Shown here: positions 11,711 to 24,912 of the stretch, in pieces
How positions within the stretch are numbered: the stretch's first letter is position 1
Layout: every line of letters begins with the position of its first letter
NCBI RefSeq assembly: GCF_016859285.1
Contig: NC_053418.1
Span: 19,989,329-20,053,328, forward strand
Length of the DNA: 64,000 nucleotides
Origin: Xiphias gladius
Lineage: Eukaryota > Chordata > Actinopteri > Istiophoriformes > Xiphiidae
Reading direction: 5' to 3'
Made by a program: the position numbers and the translations under genes
Notes under the pieces: model-generated
Told to the model about the DNA's origin: nothing
Seen by the model: the letters and a program-made list of their open reading frames with translations, nothing else
Databases searched by the model: none

Positions 11711-14700
11711 GTGAGGACAGTGCACATGTAACACCTTCTCCACACCGCTCAGCATTACGACAGATGTGATTTCATAGTGTTGAAAGTTTCAATAGTTTCT
11801 TCCCCCTCCGTGTGTGTGTATGTGTGTGTTCTCTCATTGTCAGCAAGCAGAGAGGCGCCCCCAAGCCAGACCCGACTCAGAAAGTTATGAGAAAACAAGA
11901 GACTACTTCAGTGAGGGTAAAAGTAAAGCACCGCCTCGCCACTTTGTGTACTATAGTTGGAAATGATGCCGCTCTTCTGCCTTTATTAACCCGGACTTTT
12001 CTTTATCCCTGCAGCGCTGAGAAGGCAGCAAGATGGTGGCTTTTTCAAGAGTCCTCACTATCCCGGCTACCCGTTTCTCATGATCCCAGACCTCACCAAC
12101 CCCTACCTGTCCAATGGTTCACTGTCTCCCAGTGCCAGAACAGTAAGTGTCGCTGTGGATATGTCCGCCTTTACTGTGTTTTCCTTATTCTATCGCACTC
12201 GGAAAAAAAAAAAAAAACTTTGGCCGTGCGTAAAAGTTCCTTGTGCACTGCCAGACCGCCATATTCCCTCCGAGTGGCCTCTCAAGGAGTACTAACTACT
12301 TCTTTGTTCTTTTTGGGGATATAAATTTCTCTCTGCCACCCACCCTCGTCGAGGCTTGCATTTGACAGCCTCTCAGACTTCAGACACATTACTCATTCTT
12401 TTCTTTTAAAAAAAAAAATGATTTATGACAATTCCTTACCGAGAACACACTGCAGTGCTCATGCCGGATCTTGATATATATATACTTTACTGTGACCTTG
12501 CCCTACTAAAGCTGATTTTATCTTATGTGCTGTCACTCGTAGTCTCCTATAAGGACATGTATTTTGCAGTGTAGATGCTAGTGTTCTTCTGAAATTCATT
12601 TCAGATTTGCAAGATGCTTTTAATTTGGCCTGCTCCCACTAAATTGCTTTCAATGTTGTACTCGGGGTGTCAAGAGAAGTATGTCTTTAGTTTGCAGGCT
12701 ATCATCCTAGTGTATTTTAGACACTACAGGCTTTGTGCACACATTCTCTGCAGAAAAACGAGAAGAGAAGATGCTGTTACCTGAAGCAATGTCCTACAGT
12801 AGCAACAATGTAATACCTTGCTTTGACACACATGGGAGGCATTTCACTGCAGTGTCCATGACAGCCGTTGTCCAGAGACTTTTAAAGTCTAGATGAGGCT
12901 GACAGGTCCAAGTTAGCATTGTTGATGCAGATTTTGCAATGATACATTTACTTGTTGCAAGCTTGAATCACACCAGTTGTTCACGAAGTTTTAAAAGGCC
13001 TATAATATGTAATACCAATTGTTGCATTGGTTTGTTTGCTGCGGCAGTTTAAGTGTTATCTGGCTAAGTATCACAATTTAGCGTGTCTAACAGTAGGTTA
13101 ATCAAGTGCTGCGACCTTACACTAGTTTCACACCAGTTAGCAATGAAGCCAAACATGACTATTGGAGTCACATAAGAGGGTTCATGATATAAAAAAAAAT
13201 CCCACACTTGGGTCAAAGAACATGGTGTATGAAGTGACGATGAATGCTGATTCCAAAGAAACGTGCAAGATTTTATGCAAGTTAACCAACACTATTTGGA
13301 ATGGTAGGCCGTTAAATACAATTTAAATAGGACTGTATAAACTTCCTTAAAATAATCCCTGCTGGAGACCAGTGTTCCTTCGAGCCCGTCCATCCCCCAA
13401 TGCATGTCACACCCCCCACCCCCAGAAAACAAGTACTTTCGTTAAAGCCTGGCAGGCATCTGAGTGAAAAGACGCCCTCCTCCCCCACGCACCCCCCCCC
13501 CCCCTTTTCTGTCTCCTTTTCACTGTTCCAGGCCCACTCCCCCTGCCTCCCAGTATCTTCCATTCAATTAGAAAGGCGTTAGTTGACCATTGTTATTCTG
13601 AACTGTCTTGATGGCTTCATTGGAGGTCCCCATTGGGGCTCATTAACTAAATGGCTACTCTGCTCACACTAGGTGATACATAGCCCCGTGTAGATTGTCT
13701 ACCTCACTGCTTTTGTCCACCAGAGTTTCATAGGAATAATAACATCATTATATCTAGTATATCTTTTTCTGAGGGACTTTTGCAGACTGATTTGGTAGAC
13801 ATTTTTGGTATAATTAAGGAACAAACCTAATAGTTAGACTATTAGGTTTGTTCTGTAATTGACTGCATTTTTAGCAGTCTGTTATCCAGTCTCTGCTTTG
13901 TTTTGTCTTGTGTCTTCCTTGTGTTTGTTTTTTCCAACAGAACAACGTTGAAAATTAATACAGCTGTTCCCGTTCCTTGAGGCAAAGTAACAAATAATTG
14001 AAGGGGATTTAGAATTTGGAGGTATAATCCTCCATATTATCAAAAAAAGAAAGAAAAAGAAAAAGAATGGGGTCAATGGGACAGAGTGAGCTGACAGTGT
14101 CAGTCATCACCATTGCAGTAAACAAGCAGTGAGACAATGGCTGCCATACTTAGCAGATGTCTCAAGGTCTGCATATTGCTCTATGCTCCTGGATTAGTGT
14201 GAGTGCAGTGAATTTGATTGATCAGAGTCTTGTTCGACTTAGTACCTATTTAGGCTCGAACTCTGGCGGTTGGTTTGTTTACACCTGTGGATAAAGTTGA
14301 ATACAGTCAGATTTAGCGGATGACATTTACCAGTGGCTTGGGCCCACGTCTGGCCAACAACTTAGTTTAACTAATGAGCTCTACAGTTACATTTATCATA
14401 CAGCGTCTTTCTGTGGAAAGTGCTGATTGGCTCGTGAGATAAAATTTGCTCACAGGGTAACCTAATTTGTGCCGTCACCTCTCTGGTCTTGAGATACAAA
14501 CAGTCTCGGTGCCTGCAAACAATTTTATTATATTGTGTGTGCTGGAAAGCCCTGCTGGGAATGACAGATTTGTTTTATAAGTGTGGCGTGGTATGTGGTT
14601 GTACTTGTGCTGCATGAGACACGTCTAAGTTATTTCTCTCAAACAGATCATGTGATTAATACCAGGCAACAGAGTCCATGGCTTTTATTTCCAGGTGGAG

Positions 14701-17700
14701 CGCTGCAGTTTCATACTGTAGCTGTGATCGCAATGTAAATATTTTTGTAATTACGGATAGAACAGTGTGTGCCTGTGTATTTTTTTTTACATTTCCTGCA
14801 TGTATCTATTTACAACTCCCCCTTCTGGTCTGACATCTTAGTATTTTTTGTGTAATAATAAAGCTATGTGAGGCAGTAAAAAGCATATATATTCTGTACA
14901 CGCCAGGACTTAAAAGAACACACTTCTAAATAATTGATATGAGTTACACAAGTCGTCGTGCAGTGATTTCACTTCGCAGTGTGCTACACAATGAAGGATT
15001 TGAGGCCCGAACTTTTAAATTTGGATGTGGCAACCCTATCATGAGCAATGAGAGACAGGCCTACATGGGATCAGCACAGAGTTCCCCTGAGGGCCGAGCA
15101 TAACTGATTTAAAGCCTGCTTGGAGCTGACATTCCGCTGTAATCCACCGAGAGCTGAGGAGGAGGTTTTGTGTTTGCAGAGATGCTCCACCAGACTTTGG
15201 CCTGCTGTGGGGGTGCGGAGTCAAAGAGGGGTTTTTTTTCCTACGGAGTCAGTCCGACAAATCCAGCTTATTGCTCGTCGATTCATTGGTGTGCTTATCG
15301 CCGCATTGTCCTGTAGTGACGGGCTAGTGCCAGATTTAATTGGTGAACACATAGTCCGACTTGACGCCATCTCTTGTCAGCTTCATCAGCACTTTGAGAT
15401 AAATCTGCTAGTACGTCATCATCATCATCACTAAAGAGTGAAATGCCTCTTGTGTGTGACAGGTGGCAAGTAAGCGACAGTGAGGTTAGCCGCTCAAATA
15501 TATCTTCATCAAATACGCAGTGGGACACTCGAACTCCAGAGCATGATTGTTGAATAGAAAATAGTTTGAGGTTGAGATATGAAAGGAGAGCTTGTATAAG
15601 TCTGAACATGTCAGTGGTTACGATTGCATGCCTCTCTGACTTTTTTTTTCTTTTTTTTCCTGCTGCTTTTGGTGCTTAAAAATGCACAGACAAAGAAAAG
15701 TCAACACAGACATTGTCCCGCTGAATAAAAGGGCCTCTCCCTGCATAAGCAAAGCCTGTTTGTGTTGAGGTGTCTTTTCATCAGGTGGCTCACTTGGCAT
15801 GTCTCTCACCTTGCCGCGCATGTATGTGTGTGAACGTGCACACATCTTTCCATGTGTGTTGCACGTTTGTGTGTGTAAAGTCTGTGAGTGTCGGGGGTGG
15901 GGGGTTGGGTGTTCAGGTGAAGCTCTCTGGATACTTTTGCAACAGAGGGAACAGTGTACGGGGCTCACATTCTGACAACCCTCAGTGTTGTATTCCTGAA
16001 TGTTAGCACGCAAATATTTTTTCAACCAAGCGCTGTGTCAACAGAGCTAACATTTTTGACTAGGTTTATAGTTTTTAAAAGATTTTTTCTTCAAAGGCAA
16101 ACACATCGACATCAATTTAGGGGCACTGTTCAATTAGGAACAGATCGCCAGCAACCACAGAAATGCCATCCCAGGGTAAGAGCTCTTGCCTGGAGTGATT
16201 CATTTCGATAATGAACTCATTGCTCAGGGTTTAGGAAATTAAATTAAATTTGGCAAAAATTTTGTTTAGAATATTGAATTATCTTGATTTAGTTTGAGAA
16301 GGAGAGGAAGATGTTATCTATATATATATATATATATATATATATCTATATATATATATATAGATATAGATATATATATAGATATATATGTATTTGTCGA
16401 GTTGAACAACAAACAACAGAAGAAGGCAGTAGTGATAGACGTAGACATCCCAAGCGACAGCAACATCAAGAAGAAGGAACACGGGAAGATTGAAAAATAC
16501 CAAGGGCTGAAAGAGGAGCTAGAAAAGAGGTAGGGAGTAAAGGCAACAGTGGTGCCAGTGGTAATTTGAGCACTGGGGGCTGTGATCCACAAACTGGGAG
16601 AATGGCTCCAGCAGATTCCAGGTACAACATCTGAGGTCTCTGTCCAGAAGAGCGCAGTCCTCGGAACAGCTAAGATACTGCGCAGAACCCTCAAACTCCC
16701 AGGCCTCTAGTAGAGGACCCGAGCTCTAGGAAGAGGAATCAATTGTGTGTCTCAGCAGTTACATTTATGTTACACAGGGGTAATCAAGGTCAGTTGTAAT
16801 TAGTGAAACACAAATCAAAGCAGTTTGTAGTGGTAATAATATTTCCATAACATGTTTCCATAATGTTCCCCTTTACATGTATAAATCACTTACTGAGTAA
16901 CAAAGAAATCATTTGTTATGATCTGTAGCTTTTAGTAACCTTTCTAACAGAGTTTAACGGTAACATGCAGTTTGAATTTTTTCGCTCATGCTCACTGCAT
17001 AACATAACTTGTGTAGAACTGTGTGAAATGGTGTCAGTCCTGGTCTGCATCCTTCCCTCTTTGGTCTCTGTGGAAAGCATGAGCTGGCGTCAATTCCTCC
17101 CGCTACCCCATAGCCTGCTACATCACTACCTAACCCACCCGCCCACCCTTCCGCCTGCCATTAGAAATTCTGTTTATAGCGCTCTCTGGCTCTCGAGCGC
17201 GGAGCCCATCAGGAGCATCTCAGCACCCTTTGAGGAATGGATAACCAACATCTCCCCTCTCCAGCCGCAGACTCCCCATGTTCAGTGACATCAATGAATC
17301 CGTTTGATGTGCCAAGATGAATATGTGTGCAAATGTGTTTTTATCAATTTATGTGTTTTTCTCATTTGCTATGTTTGGCCAGAGCTGTTGCATAGTTTCG
17401 TACATTGCTTTTCCCTGTGAACATTTGGGCGAATTTGTGTTTGAGTTGAGAGACATTTGGCCAAAGGTGAACATCTCTAAAACACCCAAGTTCACTCCAA
17501 AATCTCAGCTTCTCTTTGTAGCTTTGAAACTGTTAAATGATGTGCTGTTGACTGTGTCTTTTCAGCATCCTAACAAAAAAAACCAAACTCCTGTTGCAGA
17601 GTAAGATATTAAAGCATGTCAGTCGAAAAATCGTAGGCTATTCATAGAGGAAACTGCAGGTCATGTCTACGTTCTGTCTCTGCTTTTGAGCAATTGCAGT

Positions 17701-19528
17701 CCTTGTGTAGTGGATGGTCACTGCAGGGTTGAACTGGTACGAGACTCAAAGGCAGAGGAGTTCAGGTTGAAGCAATGGGAATCCAAAGCTTGCTGTCTCC
17801 ACACAGCTGCTAATTATCAAAAAAGTAAGAGAAAAGTTTTTGCCATGAACTGGATGTCGGAGGTGTGGGAGGTGGAGACACGTATCGTGTGTCATGTGAA
17901 TACCAGCTTAGTCATGTCTGTGCTGTGGAATTAACATGGAGTCTTGGTGCAAGTGGGGGAGGGGTGGGTCGCTGGATTTATCAGGAGGTCTGTGTAGTCT
18001 CTCTCCCTCCTAGGTGACTACAGTCATGAAACAATTTTTGGTCATGGATTAATCGTCCAACTGATTTATCCACAGAAAGTCTCTTAAATACATACATGAG
18101 CTCTTTGTGCTTTCATCATGTCATAAATTGAGTATATGTGGATTTATGGTCTTTTAGTCAGACTAGATTATTGCCATTTTACCAGAAAAAAGTCATAATA
18201 TTATGAGAATGACATTTTTCCCTATTTCACAACATAGTGAAAAATGTCCATTATAATTTCCTAGAGCACAGTGTGACATATTCACATTGATTTTTTTGTC
18301 TGACCAACAGTCCAAAACCTAAAGATATTCAGTTTACCGTCAAAAAACCCCACAAATTCTCACAGCTGAGAAGCTGGAAGATTTTTTGATAAAAAAATGA
18401 CTTAAACGATTAATTGATGATCGAAATATGAAATATCAAAATATTAATTTTCAATTAGTATCAATTTGATCAATTTGATCAATTTATTAGCAAAACAATT
18501 ACTCATTTCAAATCTAGAAGACGTAATTTCAGACCTTCAGATTAACTGATAATGAAAATAGTTCCCACTTTCAGCCACACTTGTATCCAACTGATACAAC
18601 TGGGGGGGGGGGTGATTTTTGCTGTTGGACTGTTCCATATAAGTGTATGTGGCCCTTTCATAGCCATAACCACTACTGTTTAGCTCACATAAAGAAATGT
18701 TTTCCCTCCATAATTGTACCTTAAACGCCTCACTCCATGCTAATAAAACGTGATTGTACAGCAGGAAGAAAAAGGAAAAGCTCTAAACAGCGTTCATCAG
18801 TCTGGTATTCCAAGCAGCTGTTTTCAGTTTAAGCACTGCAGGCAGCAGGAGAGGGAGAGAGAGCAGGCAGGAGGAGAGATTGTTGATGAGATGTGGTGGT
18901 GGGAGCATGAACTGGGGCTGATACGGGTCCTGCTAGTCCTTTGCCTGTTATCCTGAGGTGGGCCAGCTTCCAGACCTTGAGGCACTCACTTATCTGAGGG
19001 ATTCTGTCTCCCACAAAGCATAGCCCCTCCGCCCTAGACCGCAAAGCCTCGCCATTCCCTTATTGTCAAAGTCCAATCAGCAAACAGCAGGAGGTTACCA
19101 GATCATGCACGTAGCATCAGTGCTACTAAGATTTATATCAGGCTTCGCTTCAATTCATGCATAGGGCATAAAAATGCTCTGTCCCTGCACAGGGTCTGTC
19201 AAAGGCCATGTCATGCAGCATGTGTGTCGTATCAGTGAGTTTGTATTGGTCATACTAAATTAAAAAATGGATGCACATCCGTCCTGGATGAGTTCAGTTG
19301 ACAGCGAGCAGAGCAGCTGTTCTTCTTGTTGAAGTTATAAATCAGTTTTGCTACTTCCCACTGAGTTTGTCCCTGTAATGGTGGACCAGGTTTGGACCGC
19401 CGGTGCAGCTCATGTCCCCTGACGGACACATGTAATGTCAACACAGTGCTCTTGCATACACGTGCGACCAACTGCGCCTCTTTCTCTCTTATATTTTTTT
19501 TAAGTTTGGATCTGTCTCTGACTCCATG

Positions 19529-19587
<59 letters not shown>

Positions 19588-22500
19588 TGTGTATATATAT
19601 ATATATCTTAAATACAATGAGAAAAGAAGAGTTTAAAAAGGGGCAGGGGTTAAAGTACAATTTTTATAGGATGTTGCATATGTAATACATAACTGTTTAC
19701 TCTTAAAAGTAGTTTTAAAAATTAAAAACCAGTAACAGCATTGTTTTTAACTTAGTTAGTTCAGCTGTGATTGTAAGTGTCAATGTGTTCTCATTGTGAT
19801 CATACATAAAGCATATATTTTCATTTCATTTCATATTCTAATAAATGGCCATATTTTTTGTAACAATTATAAACTTGTTTATTTCTGGGACTATCAGAAA
19901 ATACCTATTTGGTTTAGTTATATTTTTTTAAGTTAAGGTTTGATAGAACTATATTGGTTAAGGTTAGGATAGGAATAGGATAGGGCTTTGGTCCTGGTTT
20001 GAGTAGTTTTTAATGAATGATAGGTCCATATGTTGTGTAATTTGTTTGTTAAATATACATGTAAGAACAATTTTCCCATTAGATCAGGCCACTTGCCCTA
20101 ATATTGATAATAACTTAACCTCTGGGTGCCCCTTGCTTCCCCAAGTTACCCTCATAAACCAATTGTACTTGTTAAGAAGTCACAATGTTCTGCAGAGCAT
20201 CAAATTCAATTAAAGCCCAGAAAAGGCACAAGTCATCTAAAATGTGTAGCCTCCTTATCTCAGTCCAGACTTGTGGATCCTGTTAGAATAAACAGCAGAA
20301 GCAGCAGAAACTTCTGATGGGTTGATATTTTTACATCGGCCTTTGCCACAGGATGCATCACTCTTTCCTGACCTTATCTTCTCAATTTAAAATTATGAGC
20401 TAATGTTCTTGATTAGCTATGAGTAATGTCTGTGGTTGAGGGCCTTATGCTCCTCAGACATAAGACACAGTGGGATTCCCCATGTGCCTGCCTCAGACGA
20501 TCAGCATGATTGGATGTCTTTATTCTGAGATTTTATCATTTGATGTACTCAGGTTGGTCTTGTGGTTCCTCTCTGTTTGAGAAATGTGCACTGGCGTGAG
20601 GTGAATCTCGTAGCAGATGATAACGATGGCTGGAGCACGGTTGGATGGGAGATCCGCGCCCCCGCTGACATAATCCCTCATCCATTTACATGGCTAGATA
20701 CCAAATCCCTACAAATGTGACTGACTTATTTGCTTCAAATTTAGAGTAGCTACATTAGAAAAAAAAGGTCTAATCAGCCCTATATGACATGGAGTAGGCC
20801 AAGGAGCCCTTTTGTTTGATTTCTACATGGGTTGGAGGGGCTGGCTATTGGAAATCCCTGAAGCAGGCTTTAGGGGCAGGTCTGATTCTCGTGTGAAATG
20901 GGAAGGCTCTATAGCTCTCGGCTGACTTGACTGGGGCTGTATGGGTGTGTTGGCAGGGGGAGCGCCGGTCATGAATAGGGTCTTTGACTACCTCAGACTT
21001 GCCCTGAAAAGCAGGACAAAGACCCTAGGGCAACGGCTTAGAGCCTCACAGCTGAGCTACAGAATGCTTGGCCCAGTCTTCCTCCCTCCTTGCCTGATTT
21101 AAATACTACAGTGGCTTTCAGCATTCTGGTGACGGAGGCTCGCATTCACCGCAGCACATTTACCGTCAACTTTTCTCTCTGTTTGTGTTTACAGTATACT
21201 GATGCCGGAGCTATTTACGTAATCCATTGTATAGAATCCATCAGTAGTGCTGGTGAATATGCATCAGCGACCCTCTTAAAACTGCCTGAAGATTAGCTTC
21301 ATGTTGCTTGTATTAAGCAGAATTTATTTTGCTGCAGAGTAACTGCTGGCATATGTGTGTTTCACAGCTAATCACAACCCTACATCGAATTGTTAATTAT
21401 TGAACATTTTTGCTTATTGTGGCGATATTGGCAAGTAAACAAGATGCAACTTCGTGCACACCTCTAATTTCTTGATTATCTTTGACAGATCTGTGAGACT
21501 CCTCAGCTTCGAGATTTGCAGGAGCAGAATAAAAAGCCATAAATCTTTTTTGCAGAGTTAATGGGGTTATTTGAGTCCTGTCCAGACACTCTCTCCCCAC
21601 AGAGTGTCTAGTTTCAGATGTCACTCAGAGCTTTGTTTGCCCCCCAGGGTGAAGGGTTAGAGGTCAAGGTTCAGGGCCAGTTGGCTGAGTGGCCACAAAA
21701 GCCCAGCCTTCCCCACAGCACATCCGATTCTCCTCTTCCACACCAGCCTGCAGCCACAATGAAGGGATCAGTTTGCAACATTTGTCTTCTCTTATTATAA
21801 CCTAAAATTAATTTTAACTTATGTCAAGGGTGTAATTGTAAGGGTAGAGTTCACAGTTTCACAATGGGCTCATAAATGTGGCTTAGATTTTGGTTTTGAA
21901 ACTGTAGTTGTTTCTCAGTGGAAACTTGTGTAATTATTCAGTTAGAGTTCTTGTTTTTGAGGAGTTTGATTGGTTTTACTGTCCAGCTACTGTGTTGGTC
22001 CATTGTTACATTAGACAACATCCTTTAATTAGCATTATATAAATGATTCGAGAATTTATATTGCTAAAATTCCTTCTTAACCTCTCTTCCTCTGTGGACA
22101 TCAATAATCAAGAATTGCACCTCAGCAAAATCTCCCACCAGCCTGTAGAAGTTTCTTTGTTCAAAACACCTCAGAAACTTTGTGAGTCCACAGCCTCACC
22201 CTCATCAGCCCCCACCCACAATCTCAACTTTTCTCCTGCCCCCTCCCACCACCCAAACATATCTTCCAGCCAGGTTTATTATGCCGTTTCACGCAGACCA
22301 AAATTGCAGCTGCATGGAGAACAATCTGGAGCACATTAGCTCAGGCGCTGTGATTTATAAATTGTTTCTCAGGCTATAAATCCCTGCTGTAATTGTGCAC
22401 AAGCACCCCTCTCTTTCTCCAGTCACTCCCCCTTCGTTCGCTCTCTCTCTGTCTCCGTCTTTCTCTCAGTCTCTCTCTCTGAGCAGCTTACAGTTCTTGG

Positions 22501-24057
22501 GTTAACACTTAATTGTTTGCAGAAGTGTGCATTTTGGATTGAGTAAAAGTTTGTTGCATTGTGGTGCAGATTTGGGGCTCACAGAAACAGCTCTTCATGA
22601 AAGATAAACTTTCCCACTTTTTTTGGCCGTTCCTAAACCTTCTCTGTCGTGTGGTGCTGGCTAAACGTCCAAAATGGGATGTGAGCATTTGTCTTCAGCT
22701 CCATGTTACTGTGGTTCATGCTCTGCATTCCTGAATACTGTGTAATTGTAAGGGGCCTCTCCTAAACTCTGTCCCTGGGAATCTGATATTTACAGCAGCC
22801 CGTGATCGTAATCACCTCGCCATTCTCATTAGATTGTATTGAAACTGAAAGATAGCAGCAGCTGTATATATTGTTTTAAATTGCATATCCAGCCTTGAGT
22901 TCTCGGTGGTCTGGTTAATGTTGTGAAGACATTTTTGACTCTCTGAGAATTGGAACGGTCTGTATTAATCAATATTAGTTGTTCAACAACGTCTCTTTTC
23001 TCAAAATGAGTAAAAAGTAATTCATTTAACATCGACGGATGAAAAAACTGACATTCTCAAGTGATTGACGGTCCCCTGCTTATGTTTCTACTCCATTGCT
23101 TTGCTTTCAAGAGACTTGATGAACCTTGAAGAGGCAGGGGACCTCATGACCCAACCTCATCCTGCAAAGGCTTTCCCTCCAACCCCCAAAAACCTATACG
23201 TGCTTACTGGAAAATGTATTCTTTACAAAGTTCTAGACCTGTAAAATGAGCCCTCGGATGTGATCGTGAATTGAATTTATAGCCAAGCCTATCACTGGAT
23301 CATGATTTAGCACTCAATATCACTACGCGCAGCATGATGAAAATAAAGCCTCTAGATTGCAGGTAAATTACTTTTACAAATGTTTCATGTATAAAAATGA
23401 ACGCGTTGGCCACGTTCCAGACCTCCCTGCAGTCTGCTGACAATACGCATAACTAATCCTGGGGAATGTCATGGTAGTAAGTTGGGCACTGTGTCGCACG
23501 TTGAGGAAGTTTGAAGCTACTTTTGAAAACATTTTGTTATTCAAATAGATCCTGTGTAGATCTTTATGTTTTGCTATTTGTTACTGCTAGTCTGATTTAG
23601 CCTGCAAGAATTGGAAAAAATGACAGATAAGAGAATTATTTTGCTTCTAGCCCATTTGATTCAACTGATTTCTTACCAAAATTAGAACTTTTGCATGTTT
23701 TATCATGTGTCTTTTTGTATTTGGTCAGCTCTCCTTAAATGATTCTAAAAGTTTTCATAAATAATGTGGGTTTCTTTTCTAACAGTCTGTCTCTGTGTCC
23801 CTGTGCGACAGGACCGAGCATACCTGTGGCGTGTGAATGTGTCTGTGTTTGAGTAGGACAGAGCTGGAGGGGGCAGGCGGTGGGGGCGAGGGAGGGCGGA
23901 GAGCAGACGGAGAGTGAAGTGAGTGGGGTTAGCAGTGGGGTGATAGGGATGTCAGGTAGTAAAAACTGAGATGAGGCAGGGCCCAGAAGTCTGCGAGGCC
24001 TGGAGATTTGCGCCTGCTCTCGGAGAGCAAACACAGGAGGCATCTGCAGGCAGCTGT

Positions 24058-24093
<36 letters not shown>

Positions 24094-24814
24094 GTGTGTG
24101 TGTGTGTGGGTGAGGGGGGAGGGGCTGCTGCTGCTCAGGACAGGGGGGTGGGGGTGTGGAGCTGGGTGGTGGCGTTGGGTGGTGGTGAAGAGAGAGAGAG
24201 GAGGGAAGGGGGGGGCGGACTTGCAGAGTGAACACAATCAGCCCTCTGTTTTCATAAGACTTGTGGTATGTGAGAGCAGAAACAAATGTGTTTAATTTAG
24301 GCCCTTTTTTCTCTCTCTTGCCTTCTCCACTACACCCACTTATGCCCACCTCAATTTCTCAAAACTGACTTTTTCCCTTCAAGATGCTTCATTGCCTCTC
24401 CTGCCTCTGTCCGCTGCTCTTAGGAAGTTTCAAAAATAGAGCCAAGAAAAGCTAAGAAAAAAAAAAAAAGGGAAACAATCACCCACTGTGCCCTGTCAGA
24501 AAAAAAGACACACTTTTAGCAGACGTACACAAATTTACTCTTGGAGAGTGAGGGTAAATATTTATCTGCAATTTCTGGAAAAAGAAGAAAAAAAGATTAT
24601 TTTTATGTCTTCACTGAGAATTTGGAGTGATTACTGTGCTGTGGTGTTTACCTTGTTCAGTGTGAGGGGTGCATGCTAGACGTATTATTGCCTCCTAAAT
24701 GCCTTGGCAGGAAACTCGGTATTGTTTTGGTAACCCATGCTGTCTCCAGTCAATTTGTGTTTGGTTCATAAATATAAAATTCAGGTCTCACTTGTGTGTC
24801 ATTGGCGGAGACTT

Positions 24815-24912
<98 letters not shown>

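Noticed and set aside
23735..24349. A 204-codon minus-strand open frame
   Set aside because: It runs through a TG/CA microsatellite and a G-rich low-complexity tract inside tcf7l1 intron 3. The translation is His-Thr and Pro runs with no domain.
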